NCBI GenBank assembly: GCA_944324075.1
Contig: CALUUZ010000011.1
Location: 1 to 64,000, forward strand
DNA length: 64,000 bases
Direction: 5' to 3'
Source: Candidatus Mailhella excrementigallinarum
GTDB taxonomy: Bacteria; Desulfobacterota; Desulfovibrionia; Desulfovibrionales; Desulfovibrionaceae
In this document: positions 27,062 through 35,705 of the stretch, in pieces
Position numbering within the stretch: position 1 is the stretch's first letter
Layout: the number at the start of each line of letters is the position of its first letter
The notes under the pieces: generated by a model
Told to the model about the DNA's origin: nothing
Databases searched by the model: none
The model's input: only the letters and a program-made list of their open reading frames with translations
Program-made: the position numbers and the translations under genes

Positions 27062-27415
27062 GTGTACCCTAATATGACAGATTTCGGCCGTATCCGGGGC
27101 TTCATTACGGGCACGCGGAAATTCAGGGACATGACGCAGCACACTGAAAACACACGATTTTCAAGGACGGACGCAACAGCGTTCCCCAATCCGCCGCAAA
27201 ACGTCCCACCGGACGTTTCAAGGGGACACATTCCCCTTTCAGGATGGACCATTGCTCAGGTTTGCAACTGATACGGCAAGGGTACCACCAGGACAAGGTC
27301 CAGCCCCTCGCGTTCCCCACGGGAACGAAAAGGGGAGTCTGCCCGTTTCCTCTTCCGGCATGGGGCCGGAGCAGGAACACATTCAACTTTCTGTTATCCT
27401 CCGGAGGATAAAAAC
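27062..27415 (+). repeat. Left arm of 354-bp inverted repeat; leader of paralogue 1
   Basis: Nearly identical (about four differences seen) to the reverse complement of 30818-31171, and the two arms have the same length. Starts GTGTACCCTAATATGACAG. Contains an AAGGGGACACATTCCCCTTT hairpin, GTTTGCAACTGATACGGCAA, and ends in palindrome TTATCCTCCGGAGGATAA plus AAAC before ATG. Similarity continues into both coding sequences. Confidence 0.92.
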
Positions 27416-29059
27416 ATGGCTGATCCCAAATGGTTTGATGAAGAGTACTACCTCACTGGAAAAGTTGCCCAGCTTAAGAGTCTGGATGCCCAGTACAGAG
27501 ACTGGAAGGTTGACGATGTGAAGAAGGCGTTCAGCGATGCCGGTCTGACCGCATATGAGCATTTTACCCAGTTCGGGCACAGCGAGTGGATTTCTCCGTC
27601 TGAAAGCTTTGACGCCAACTATTACCTTGCTTCCAAGGCGTTGCTGCTCAATGAAGGATTCTACGGCGGCCGGGATACCTGGACTGTGCAGGAGGTGCTG
27701 GCGTCCTTCAAGGCTGCCGGTCTTTCCGCCTGGGATCACTATGTTCAGTATGGTTTTGCCGAGGGCGTCAATCCTTCTGCTTCCATGGATACTGACGCCT
27801 ATTGCGCCGCCAAGGCCGTGGAACTCAACAAGCAGGCCTATGACGGCAAGACCGACTGGACTGTTGCAGACGTCAAGGCCGCTTTCTCCGCCGCCGGCAT
27901 CACCGCTCTGCAGCATGCCGCCGAGTTTGCTGAACAGGAACATATCAATGTGCCTGCCGCTGAAGATCAGAAAGCTGTGGAAGAATTGCTTTCAGAAGAA
28001 AAACCGCTCCTTCCCGGTGAAACTCCGAGTCTGGATCTGGATGATGCCGTAGCGGCGGCCGTGGCTGAAACTCTGCCCAGTGTCTATAATCTGAATGAAG
28101 ACAGCCTTGATGACAATAGTGAATATACCGTTGCCGAGGCTGAGTTCATCAAGGATGTCATAAAGGGTGCTGAAAACTACGATAAAGACTGGAGTGATGC
28201 AAAATACAAGATTGCTGATACACTGGATCACTTGCAGCATGGTACTGCTGTAGTTGTAAATGGGGCATCTGAAAGATGGATTGCCGACTCGTATGAAATT
28301 ATAAAGGACGCCAAAAGCGAACTGTCAGACGTCGATGCTGAGGGTGCAACGGAATTGACTGCCAATGCCAGCGACTCCATACTCAATGTGGGGAAAGATA
28401 TTCAACTGACGAAAGTACTCACGGTCGGCGGCGGTAACGGCGCGGACTGGATTCAGGTCGACAACAGCAATAGCAAGGGCACTGAAGCCATCTTTGGCGG
28501 CACCATCACGGAAAAGGATGTGAGGACAGGCATCTATGCGGAAAGCCAGGACAGCATCAGCAGCTATAAACTGTGGGATGCCGAGGAGTTTTTCGGAGAG
28601 AGCAACAAGTGGTACAGCGATGAGGCCGTGAATCTCATGAAAGGCGGCAATCTGCTGGATGTTCATGGCAGTGCCGTTACCATGGTTGCTTCAACCGCAA
28701 AGGACACCTTCATGATTCAGAATGGCCAGGCGAGCGGAAAAGACGCCGAGGCCCCCGGTGCTGCCCTCAGTATCCATCAGTTCCATGTGGGACAGGACGC
28801 CCTGCTTCTGGTCAGCCAGGGGAACTTTGACATTCCGGTGAAGACTTCCGCTGAGTTCACCGCGGACAAGATTAATCAGGCCTGCACGGTGAACCTTGAC
28901 GCCAAAGGGAATATTACCCTCACAATAGACTGGGATCATAACGTTTTCAGTTCATGGGGCGATCTTAACACCAGCGACGATACCGTAATTACGCTGCAAG
29001 GCGTACAGGGTTTTGAGGCCGGCGTCACCACTGCTGCCGATTTCTTCGGTATTGCGTAA
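27416..29059 (+). CDS. Type I-secreted surface protein, invertible pair member 1
   Basis: 547 residues, acidic, no signal peptide. Residues 1-185 contain three N-terminal modules (WFDEEYYLTGKVAQLK; FDANYYLASKALLLNE; MDTDAYCAAKAVELNK), each followed by a DWxVxDVKxAFS-like or WTVQEV segment and HY..G..EG. The middle (about 190-330) diverges from the paralogue at 29177. From about 330 the two align again (GGGNGADW..., YAESQDSIS, MVASTAKDTFMIQNG, FHVGQDALLLV) to the end ADFFGIA, the same tail type as the 1502-residue protein. It lacks the many RTX repeats of that protein. Probably another substrate of the linked type I exporter. It is convergent with 29177 across a double hairpin terminator. Confidence 0.82.
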   Translation: MADPKWFDEEYYLTGKVAQLKSLDAQYRDWKVDDVKKAFSDAGLTAYEHFTQFGHSEWISPSESFDANYYLASKALLLNEGFYGGRDTWTVQEVLASFKAAGLSAWDHYVQYGFAEGVNPSASMDTDAYCAAKAVELNKQAYDGKTDWTVADVKAAFSAAGITALQHAAEFAEQEHINVPAAEDQKAVEELLSEEKPLLPGETPSLDLDDAVAAAVAETLPSVYNLNEDSLDDNSEYTVAEAEFIKDVIKGAENYDKDWSDAKYKIADTLDHLQHGTAVVVNGASERWIADSYEIIKDAKSELSDVDAEGATELTANASDSILNVGKDIQLTKVLTVGGGNGADWIQVDNSNSKGTEAIFGGTITEKDVRTGIYAESQDSISSYKLWDAEEFFGESNKWYSDEAVNLMKGGNLLDVHGSAVTMVASTAKDTFMIQNGQASGKDAEAPGAALSIHQFHVGQDALLLVSQGNFDIPVKTSAEFTADKINQACTVNLDAKGNITLTIDWDHNVFSSWGDLNTSDDTVITLQGVQGFEAGVTTAADFFGIA

Positions 29060-29066
29060 AACGGAC

Positions 29067-29147
29067 TGAAGGGGCACCTTACCGTGCGCCTTCAGTCATG
29101 GAAAAATCCCCCGTACTCTCTGCTGCCAGAGAGCGCGGGGGATTTTT
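29067..29147. terminator. Bidirectional terminator between convergent paralogues
   Basis: Two hairpins: CTGAAGGGGCAC/GTGCGCCTTCAG (29067-29096), and a longer AAAAATCCCCCG...CTCTCTG/CAGAGAG...CGGGGGATTTTT (29102-29147) with A/T tracts on both sides, able to stop transcription in both directions. Confidence 0.88.
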
Positions 29148-29176
29148 ATTGAAAGATTGCGCCAAGTTGTCAGATA

Positions 29177-30817
29177 TTACGCAATGCTGAAGAAGTCGGC
29201 GACGTTGTCAACATTTTCCAGCCCCTGCACACCCTGCAGGGTAATCTCGGTCGTCGCCTGCGTGGTATTGAGGCCATCCCACTTGCCGTCCAGCGTAGAC
29301 CAGTTGATTGTAATGGTCACACTCTGGCCATTTATGAATTCCATTGTAATGCCGTTGGCTTCTGTCAACTGATCCAGAATATCGGCACTGCTTTCGGCAA
29401 TCTTGTCGGTGGACTGCCCTTGATTCAGAATCATGAGAGCATCCTGACCAACCTTGAAATGCTGGATTTCCAGGTTGGCAACATTGGTTTCCGCTGTTTT
29501 GCCGTTCACGCCGTCGCCGCTCTGGAGCAGGAAAACATCCTTCGCCGTGGAAGCGACAGCAGTAGTTCCGCTGGCATTGCCGTGAATATCAAAGATATTG
29601 GCACCCTGGAACAGGGAAAGGGTTGTGTCGGAAATCCACTGCTTGCCTTCACCATTGCTGTTGACAAACACCTTGTCGAACGTTCCATTCAGGGCGTTGC
29701 TGGTGATGCTGTCCTGGCTTTCCGCATAAAGGCCGTTCTCGCCCTTTTCCGTGATGCTGCCGCCGAAGAGAACGCTGGAAGCAGTGTTGGTCCCCAGGTA
29801 ATCCGCACCGTTGCCGCCGCCAAGCTGTGCAATGGTAAGGCCCTTGATGCCTTCCGTCGAAAGATATCCGTTGGTAGCGTCACCGGTCAATTCGGCCTTG
29901 GCAACTCCGCCCAGGTCATCAGCGGCTTTCACAGTTTCATAGGTGTCGACGATGAGTTTTTCCTTCGCAGAGTTGAATACGGAAGCGGACGCATTCTGCA
30001 GGTTCGCCAGCGTGTCTGCGAGGGTGTACGAGTATGAGAAGGGAGCGTCGGCCTTATAGTTGTCGGCGCCTTTCACTATGTCCTTGATGTGCCCGGCATC
30101 GGCGACGGAAAGTTCACCGGCATTAAGAGCGCTTTCATCCAGCTTATAGACATCGGGCAGATTTCCGGCTACGGCCGCCGCTACGGCATCTTCCAGGCTC
30201 AGGGTCGGAATATCGCCGGGAAGTACAGCAGAGCCCTTGTCCATCACGTCCTGCACTGCATCCTTGTCTGTAGCGGCAGGCACATTGATATTTTCCGTTT
30301 CGGCAAACTCGGCGGCATGCTGCAGAGCGGTGATGCCGGCGGCGGAGAAAGCGGCCTTGACGTCCGCAACAGTCCAGTCGGTCTTGCCGTCATAGGCCTG
30401 TTTGTTGAGTTCCACGGCCTTGGCGGCGCAATAGGCGTCGGTATCGAAGGACTCGGAAGGATTGACGCCTTCGGCAAAACCGTACTGGGCATAGTGATCC
30501 CAGGCGGACAGACCGGCGGCCTTGAAGGAATCCACGACGTCCTGCATGGTCCAGTTGCTGCGGCCGCCGTAGGCCATTTCATTGAGCTGCGCCGCCTTGG
30601 AAGCAATATAGTAGTTGGCATCAAAGTCAGCGGAAGGAGAAATCCACTCGCTGTGCCCGAACTGGGCAAAATGCTCATATGCGGTCAGACCGGCGTCGCT
30701 GAACGCCTTCTTCACATCGTCGACGCTCCAGTCCTTGTACTGCTTGTCCAGGCTCTGAAGCTGGGCAAGTTTTCCAGTGAGGTAGTACTCTTCATTAAAC
30801 CATTTGGGATCAGCCAT
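29177..30817 (-). CDS. Type I-secreted surface protein, invertible pair member 2
   Basis: 546 residues, paralogue of 27416. The N-terminal 185 residues are almost the same three modules (WFNEEYYLTGKLAQLQ; FDANYYIASKAAQLNE; FDTDAYCAAKAVELNK). The middle differs (e.g. LDESALNAGELSVADAGHI). The C-terminal part again has YAESQDSITS, VASTAKDVFLLQSGDG, FKVGQDALMIL and ends VADFFSIA. Its ATG and leader are the right arm of the 354-bp inverted repeat. An AT-rich region with a TATAAT on its coding strand lies just beyond the arm (31295-31300), so this orientation may be the expressed one. That is inference. Confidence 0.82.
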   Translation of the reverse strand: MADPKWFNEEYYLTGKLAQLQSLDKQYKDWSVDDVKKAFSDAGLTAYEHFAQFGHSEWISPSADFDANYYIASKAAQLNEMAYGGRSNWTMQDVVDSFKAAGLSAWDHYAQYGFAEGVNPSESFDTDAYCAAKAVELNKQAYDGKTDWTVADVKAAFSAAGITALQHAAEFAETENINVPAATDKDAVQDVMDKGSAVLPGDIPTLSLEDAVAAAVAGNLPDVYKLDESALNAGELSVADAGHIKDIVKGADNYKADAPFSYSYTLADTLANLQNASASVFNSAKEKLIVDTYETVKAADDLGGVAKAELTGDATNGYLSTEGIKGLTIAQLGGGNGADYLGTNTASSVLFGGSITEKGENGLYAESQDSITSNALNGTFDKVFVNSNGEGKQWISDTTLSLFQGANIFDIHGNASGTTAVASTAKDVFLLQSGDGVNGKTAETNVANLEIQHFKVGQDALMILNQGQSTDKIAESSADILDQLTEANGITMEFINGQSVTITINWSTLDGKWDGLNTTQATTEITLQGVQGLENVDNVADFFSIA

Positions 30818-31171
30818 GTTTTTATCCTCCGGAGGATAACAGAAAGTTGAACGTGTTCCTGTTCCGGCCCCATGCCGGAAGAGGAAACGGACAGACTCCC
30901 CTTTTCGTTCCCGTGGGGAACGCGAGGGGCTGGACCTTGTCCTGGTGGTACCCTTGCCGTATCAGTTGCAAACCTGAGCAATGGTCCATCCTGAAAGGGG
31001 AATGTGTCCCCTTGAAACGTCCGGTGGGACGTTTTGCGGCGGATTGGGGAACGCTGTTGCGTCCGTCCTTGAAAATCGTGTGTTTTCAGTGTGCTGCGTC
31101 ATGTCCCTGAATTTCCGCGTGCCCGTAATGAAGCCCCGGATACGGCCGAAATCTGTCACATTAGGGTACAC
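30818..31171 (-). repeat. Right arm of 354-bp inverted repeat; leader of paralogue 2
   Basis: Reverse complement of 27062-27415 with about four substitutions, including TAATGT here for TAATAT on the left just after GTGTACCC. Includes the same hairpin, the same conserved blocks and the Shine-Dalgarno palindrome (30823-30840). Confidence 0.92.
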
Positions 31172-31178
31172 TTCATTG
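31160..31178 (-). repeat. Putative recombination site, copy left of the recombinase gene
   Basis: On the minus strand: CAATGAAGTGTACCCTAAT, 19 bp, identical to 32020-32038 on the plus strand. Its last 12 bp are also the outer end of the 354-bp inverted repeat, so this site marks the edge of the invertible segment. Confidence 0.7.
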
Positions 31179-31344
31179 GAACAGAAAATTCGCGAGTGTC
31201 TCAATCAGGAGGAGGATAAAATTTACTTTTGAACTACAACAATATGTTGTCATATGGTATCAGCAAAAAAATTATAAAATTTTTCTGCTGTGACATTATA
31301 CACTTTTATTTTTGTTATACCATAACCTTATGAGGTGATATGAC
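31172..31344. promoter_or_regulatory. AT-rich promoter region between the invertible segment and recombinase
   Basis: Strikingly AT-rich against a GC-rich background. The minus strand has a perfect -10 hexamer TATAAT (31300 to 31295), pointing into the invertible segment; the -35 is not clear. 31261-31290 is an inverted repeat around ATTATAAAAT (CAGCAAAAAA/TTTTTCTGCTG), a possible operator. AGGTGA is the recombinase Shine-Dalgarno. A frame at 31181-31232 (LEQKIRECLNQEEDKIYF, then stop) looks like the 3' end of a lost gene. Confidence 0.45.
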
Positions 31345-31971
31345 ATGAATATTGGATATGTAAGAGTCAGCAGTTTTGAGCAGCACATGGACCGACAGCT
31401 TGGAGGTATCCAGTTGGATAAAATTTATAGAGATACTATTAGCGGTAAGGATACAGAACGACCAGAACTGAAAAAATGTCTGGCATGCCTCAAAGAAGGA
31501 GATGTACTGCATGTCCACAGTATTGATCGCCTGACAAGAAACTTGCGTGATTTGCTGCGTTTGCTTGAAGAAATGGCGACTCGTGGCGTAACGGTCAGGT
31601 TTCATAAGGAAAAATTGACCTTTACGAGTGACACGTCGCCTTTCCAAAAACTGCACCTGCAAATTATCGGGGCAGTGGCTGAGTTTGAAAGGGCTTTTAT
31701 CCGGGAACGTCAGCGGGAGGGAATAGCTATTGCAAAGACAAAAGGTAAATACAAAGGACGCAAGGCAATGCTTTCTGATGAACAGGTCGATGAAATTTCA
31801 TGGAGAGTAAAGAATAAGGAACGCATTGCCCGTATTGCCCATGAATACGGTGTTTCCCGGCAGACTATCTACCGCTCTCTGCGTTTACGGCATCACGCCA
31901 GTGACACCAACGTGAACGAATATTCTTTTTGGGAAGGAAAAAAAATGTCGAATCAGGATCAAATAAGTTGA
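31345..31971 (+). CDS. Serine recombinase / DNA invertase, Hin-Pin-resolvase family
   Basis: 208 residues. The N-terminal catalytic domain has IGYVRVSSFEQ (nucleophile Ser near residue 9), DRLTRNLRDLLRLLEEM and the Arg-bearing AEFERAFIRERQREGIA; then long helix E and a C-terminal Hin-like HTH (RIARIAHEYGVSRQTIYRSL). A 30-residue tail follows. Length and layout fit small invertases/resolvases. The gene is more AT-rich than its neighbours, sits between inverted 19-bp copies of CAATGAAGTGTACCCTAAT and adjoins a 4.1-kb segment bounded by inverted repeats starting with the core of that sequence. Likely catalyses inversion of that segment and perhaps of its own gene. No enhancer/Fis site identified. 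Confidence 0.9.
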   Translation: MNIGYVRVSSFEQHMDRQLGGIQLDKIYRDTISGKDTERPELKKCLACLKEGDVLHVHSIDRLTRNLRDLLRLLEEMATRGVTVRFHKEKLTFTSDTSPFQKLHLQIIGAVAEFERAFIRERQREGIAIAKTKGKYKGRKAMLSDEQVDEISWRVKNKERIARIAHEYGVSRQTIYRSLRLRHHASDTNVNEYSFWEGKKMSNQDQIS

Positions 31972-32546
31972 CAAGCCGCTGAGGGCTGGGGTAGTAGGGA
32001 GACGTGAATGGCGTTGTCTCAATGAAGTGTACCCTAATTATGAGGGTATGGTTGAAAGAAAGTTTTCTGGTGCATGAAAAATAGTTAAATGCGGCGGCGG
32101 AAATACGGCATTGAAGCATTGAAGAGTACTGGCATGTTTCGGGCGGAGGCTTGGCGTGCCCCAAGGCAAAGAGGCTTGTTGTCCGGATGGGTTGAGATTC
32201 TGATGAATTAGTAATTGTTTTGAAATGACGCAAGTATTGAGCAGGTAAAGAGCGCTTCCGGCTTGTTGAATGCCTGCGGCGGGGCAATCCCTTCTGTCTC
32301 GCTGAATGATGCGGCCTGCAAGGGGCCGATTACATGCGCAGGGGCGCGCCATCCCGAAAGGACGGGGGTCTAAGGTCGTAAGCGGACAGCTTGACGGCCT
32401 CTTGGTGTTTGTGCAATCTTTGCCCCGACGAGAATCAAAGTCATCTTACTGTTCGGCGCGCCGTGTCCGAGGGAGGGCACGGCGCATCTCTGCGGCGTGC
32501 GCTCCGCGCACGGGGCTTTGCCGCGCCAAACCGGAAGCGTTTTTTT
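31972..32546. other. Region between recombinase and type I secretion operon
   Basis: Includes the site at 32020. From 32040 to about 32300 there is moderately AT-rich sequence with no recognisable gene; from 32300 it becomes GC-rich. The promoter of the secretion operon should be here, but I cannot assign it. The in-frame extension of the ABC gene from 32391 lacks support. Confidence 0.4.
32020..32038 (+). repeat. Putative recombination site, copy right of the recombinase gene
   Basis: CAATGAAGTGTACCCTAAT, identical and inverted relative to 31160-31178. Recombination between them would flip the recombinase gene. Confidence 0.7.
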
Positions 32547-34340
32547 ATGCAAGATTTTCTGCGCGTGTGCCGCCGTTTCTTCGGCTACGCCTTTTTTTTC
32601 AGCCTGTTCGTCAACATCCTGCAGCTGACGTTTTCCATCTACATGCTTCAGGTATATGACAAGGTGCTGACCAGTTTCAGTCTGTCCACCCTTGCCGTGA
32701 TCACCGTGGCCGCCGTCATCTGCCTTGTCGTCATGGCGCTGCTTGAGTGGATACGTTCGCGGCTGCTGGTGCGGGCCGGCATTGAATTTGATCACATGCT
32801 GGGTGAAACCGTACTCAGGGAGAATCTGCTCAGTGCGGCGTCTCCGTCTTCAGGCGCGCGGCGGGAGAATCAGGGCAGTCTCAGGGATGTCCAGATTCTG
32901 CGGAACTTTCTGGGCGGCAATGCGGTGTTTGCGTTTTTCGACGTGCCGTGGATGCCCATCTATTTTATTCTGATTTTCATTCTGCACCCCATGCTGGGCA
33001 TGGTGGCCGTGGCGGGCGGGATACTGGTGTTCATTCTCGGTTTTGCCACCGAGCGTCTGACCCGCAGGCGGCTTGAAAACGCCACGCGGCTCAACGCGCA
33101 CGCGTACGCGTTCACGGGGGCGGCCGCGCGCAACGCCAGCATTGTGCGTTCCATGGGCATGGTGGGGAACATAAGCGCCCGCTGGCGCAGGCTGAACGAC
33201 GTGGTCATCCGCCTGCAGACCAGGGCGAGCCGCAGCGCGGGGCTGATCCACGCCGTGAGCAAGGCGCTCCGCGTTGGGCTGCAGGTGGCGATTTATGCCG
33301 TGGGCGCGTATCTGACGGTAACGCACGCATCCACCGCCGGGGTGATGATAGCCGCATCCATCGTCATGGGACGGGCGCTGGCGCCCATAGATCAGGCCAT
33401 GGCCACCTACAGGCAGTCGCTGGAGGCCCGCGAGGCATACAGGCGCCTTGATGCGCTGCTCAGCCGTCCGGCGGAGCCTCCGCCCATGGAACTGCCGGAT
33501 CCCGTGGGCGAACTGACGGTCGAGGGGCTGTATTTTGCGGCGGGAGATCGCCAGATCATCAAGAACATCTCATTCCGGATGCCTGCGGGGCAGTCTCTGG
33601 CGATCATCGGGCCCAGCGCGGCGGGCAAGTCCACCCTGTGCAAGCTGCTGCTCAATATCTGGCCGCCTCTGGCGGGCAAGGTGCGCATAGACAGGGCGGA
33701 CATAAGCTCGTGGGATTCCGAGCGTCTGGGGCCGCATATCGGGTATCTTCCGCAGGATGTGGAGCTGTTTTCCGGTTCGGTGGCGGAGAATATAGCCCGT
33801 CTTGGGGATGTTGATTCGCAGAAGGTGATCCGTGCGGCCCGGCTGGCCGGTGTTCATCACATGATCCTTGCGCTGCCCAGGGGGTACGACACACAGATCG
33901 GCGAGTACGGCGCGGCGCTGTCCGGGGGGCAGCGCCAGCGCATCGGGCTGGCCCGCGCCCTGTACGGGGATCCGAAGATTATCGTGCTGGACGAGCCGAA
34001 CTCCAATCTGGACGAGGAAGGCGAGGCCACGCTTCTGCAGGCCATAGTCAACCTCAGGGAGCTTCGGTCGACCGTGGTTCTGGTGACGCACAAGCCCAAT
34101 ATACTGTCCCTGGTGGATAATATCATGGTCATGCAGGACGGACAGATCGCCCTGTGCGGGGCCCGTCAGGAAGTGCTGGGCAGGCTGGCGGAAATGCAGC
34201 GGAAACAGCGTGAGCAGGCCGAGCGCGCGCGGGCGGTGCAGGAATCGCTGGAGAAGCGGCGCAATGAGGCGCTGGAGCAGGAAGGCGGCGGGCAGGAAGA
34301 CGGGAGGGGCGCGCCCTCCGGGGAGGCCGCACATGCGTGA
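32547..34340 (+). CDS. Type I secretion ABC transporter (PrtD-like permease/ATPase)
   Basis: 597 residues from the ATG opening MQDFLRVCRRFFGYAFFFSL. Inner-membrane exporter with an N-terminal six-helix transmembrane domain and a C-terminal nucleotide-binding domain: Walker A GPSAAGKST near residue 354, Q-loop YLPQDVELF, signature LSGGQRQRIGLARA near 457, Walker B IIVLDEP near 477, and H-loop VLVTHK. There is no peptidase C39 or degenerate C39 domain, so it is of the PrtD/LipB/RsaD type that handles RTX proteins with C-terminal signals. A charged glutamine/glutamate tail follows. It overlaps the adaptor gene by 8 nt, so expression is coupled. Confidence 0.93.
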   Translation: MQDFLRVCRRFFGYAFFFSLFVNILQLTFSIYMLQVYDKVLTSFSLSTLAVITVAAVICLVVMALLEWIRSRLLVRAGIEFDHMLGETVLRENLLSAASPSSGARRENQGSLRDVQILRNFLGGNAVFAFFDVPWMPIYFILIFILHPMLGMVAVAGGILVFILGFATERLTRRRLENATRLNAHAYAFTGAAARNASIVRSMGMVGNISARWRRLNDVVIRLQTRASRSAGLIHAVSKALRVGLQVAIYAVGAYLTVTHASTAGVMIAASIVMGRALAPIDQAMATYRQSLEAREAYRRLDALLSRPAEPPPMELPDPVGELTVEGLYFAAGDRQIIKNISFRMPAGQSLAIIGPSAAGKSTLCKLLLNIWPPLAGKVRIDRADISSWDSERLGPHIGYLPQDVELFSGSVAENIARLGDVDSQKVIRAARLAGVHHMILALPRGYDTQIGEYGAALSGGQRQRIGLARALYGDPKIIVLDEPNSNLDEEGEATLLQAIVNLRELRSTVVLVTHKPNILSLVDNIMVMQDGQIALCGARQEVLGRLAEMQRKQREQAERARAVQESLEKRRNEALEQEGGGQEDGRGAPSGEAAHA

Positions 34341-35703
34341 GATCAGCCGCAAGGCGCCGCCCGTCATTGAGGCATCGGGAGTCAGGGCGTCAGGTTCCGC
34401 AGAGAAACACGGCGATGACGTGGAAGACCCCGGGCGCATCATCCGGCAGGGCATGCTGGTTATCCTTCTTTTCTTCGGCGGTCTGGGGCTGTGGGCCGTC
34501 TTCGGAGAGATCACCGGAGCGGTTGTTGCGCCCGGAAAGATAAAGATCGAAAGCGAGCGCAAGACCGTGCAGCACCTTGAAGGCGGCATAGTGGACGCCA
34601 TTCTGGTCCGGGAGGGGGAAGAGGTCCGGGAAGGCCAGCCCCTGATCATTCTTGAATCCGTGCAGGTGGATGCCTCCGCCAGCATGCTCCGGAAGCAGCT
34701 GGTGACGCAGAGCGCGGCGCAGTTGCGCGCCGAGGCGGAAAAGGAACTGCGGGCAGAGCTGACGTGGCCGGAGGACCTGCGCGTCATGGCGGAACAGGCG
34801 CACTGCGGGGATGTGCTGGAAAACGAATACAGGAACTTCCAGGCGAGGGGGGAAGCCCTGCGCGGGCAGATTTCCCTGCTGGAGTCCCAGCTGGCCCAGG
34901 TGGATGCGCAGATTCTCGGCTACGAGGATCAGATCCGCGCGGAGACCAGGATCATCGGCACGCTGCAGGAGGAACTCAGGGCCAAGCGTCAGCTTTTCGA
35001 GGAACGCTATATCGAGAAATCGCAGATTCTGGAACTGGAACGCACGCTTGCGGGGCATGAAGGCAGCCGGGGCAGCATGCGGCAGTCCGTGGCGGAGGCC
35101 AGGCAGCGGAGCGCGGAACTGCGGCTGCGGATTGAAGACGCCAGGAACCGCTTTGTGGAACAGGCCACGGCGGAAGTGAACGCGCTTCAGAATGAAATTC
35201 TCCAGACGCGTGAGCGTATCCGTCCGCTGGAGGATGCCAGAAAGCGCCTCCAGATTGTCGCGCCCGTGGCAGGGCGCGTTGTGGATCTCAAGGTGCATTC
35301 CCGCGGCGGCGTGGTGCGTCCCGGCGAGGCGCTCATGGATATCGTGCCGGAAGACAATCCGCTGATTGTGGAAATACAGGTTCCCGTCAACAAGATAACG
35401 GAAGTTCATATCGGCCAGGAGGCGCTGGTGCAGCTGGACGCCTTTGACACGCGCCTGGTGCCTCATCTGTCCGCCAGGGTCACCTATATTTCCGCTGACC
35501 GTCTGGAAGAGCGCACCAACATGGGAGCCATGCCCTATTACCTCTGTTATGTGGAAATTGATCCGGAGAGTCTGAAGAAGGAGCAGGTATATCTTTCTCC
35601 GGGCATGCCGGCCACGGTGTTCATCACCACGAAAAAACGCTCCGTTCTCTTCTACATGCTGGAACCCCTGCTGAAAAGCTGGGACAGGGCGCTGAGAGAA
35701 TAG
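34333..35703 (+). CDS. Type I secretion membrane-fusion protein (HlyD/PrtE family)
   Basis: 456 residues from the ATG opening MREISRKAPPVIEASG, which overlaps the end of the transporter gene. A single transmembrane helix near residues 37-57 (MLVILLFFGGLGLWAVFGEI) is followed by the HlyD signature GKIKIESERKTVQHLEGGIV, a long coiled coil from about 120 to 300, the returning lipoyl half (IVAPVAGRVVDLKVHSRGGVV), and the C-terminal beta-barrel with SPGMPATVFI. It bridges the ABC exporter and the TolC channel. Confidence 0.93.
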   Translation: MREISRKAPPVIEASGVRASGSAEKHGDDVEDPGRIIRQGMLVILLFFGGLGLWAVFGEITGAVVAPGKIKIESERKTVQHLEGGIVDAILVREGEEVREGQPLIILESVQVDASASMLRKQLVTQSAAQLRAEAEKELRAELTWPEDLRVMAEQAHCGDVLENEYRNFQARGEALRGQISLLESQLAQVDAQILGYEDQIRAETRIIGTLQEELRAKRQLFEERYIEKSQILELERTLAGHEGSRGSMRQSVAEARQRSAELRLRIEDARNRFVEQATAEVNALQNEILQTRERIRPLEDARKRLQIVAPVAGRVVDLKVHSRGGVVRPGEALMDIVPEDNPLIVEIQVPVNKITEVHIGQEALVQLDAFDTRLVPHLSARVTYISADRLEERTNMGAMPYYLCYVEIDPESLKKEQVYLSPGMPATVFITTKKRSVLFYMLEPLLKSWDRALRE

Positions 35704-35705
35704 CC

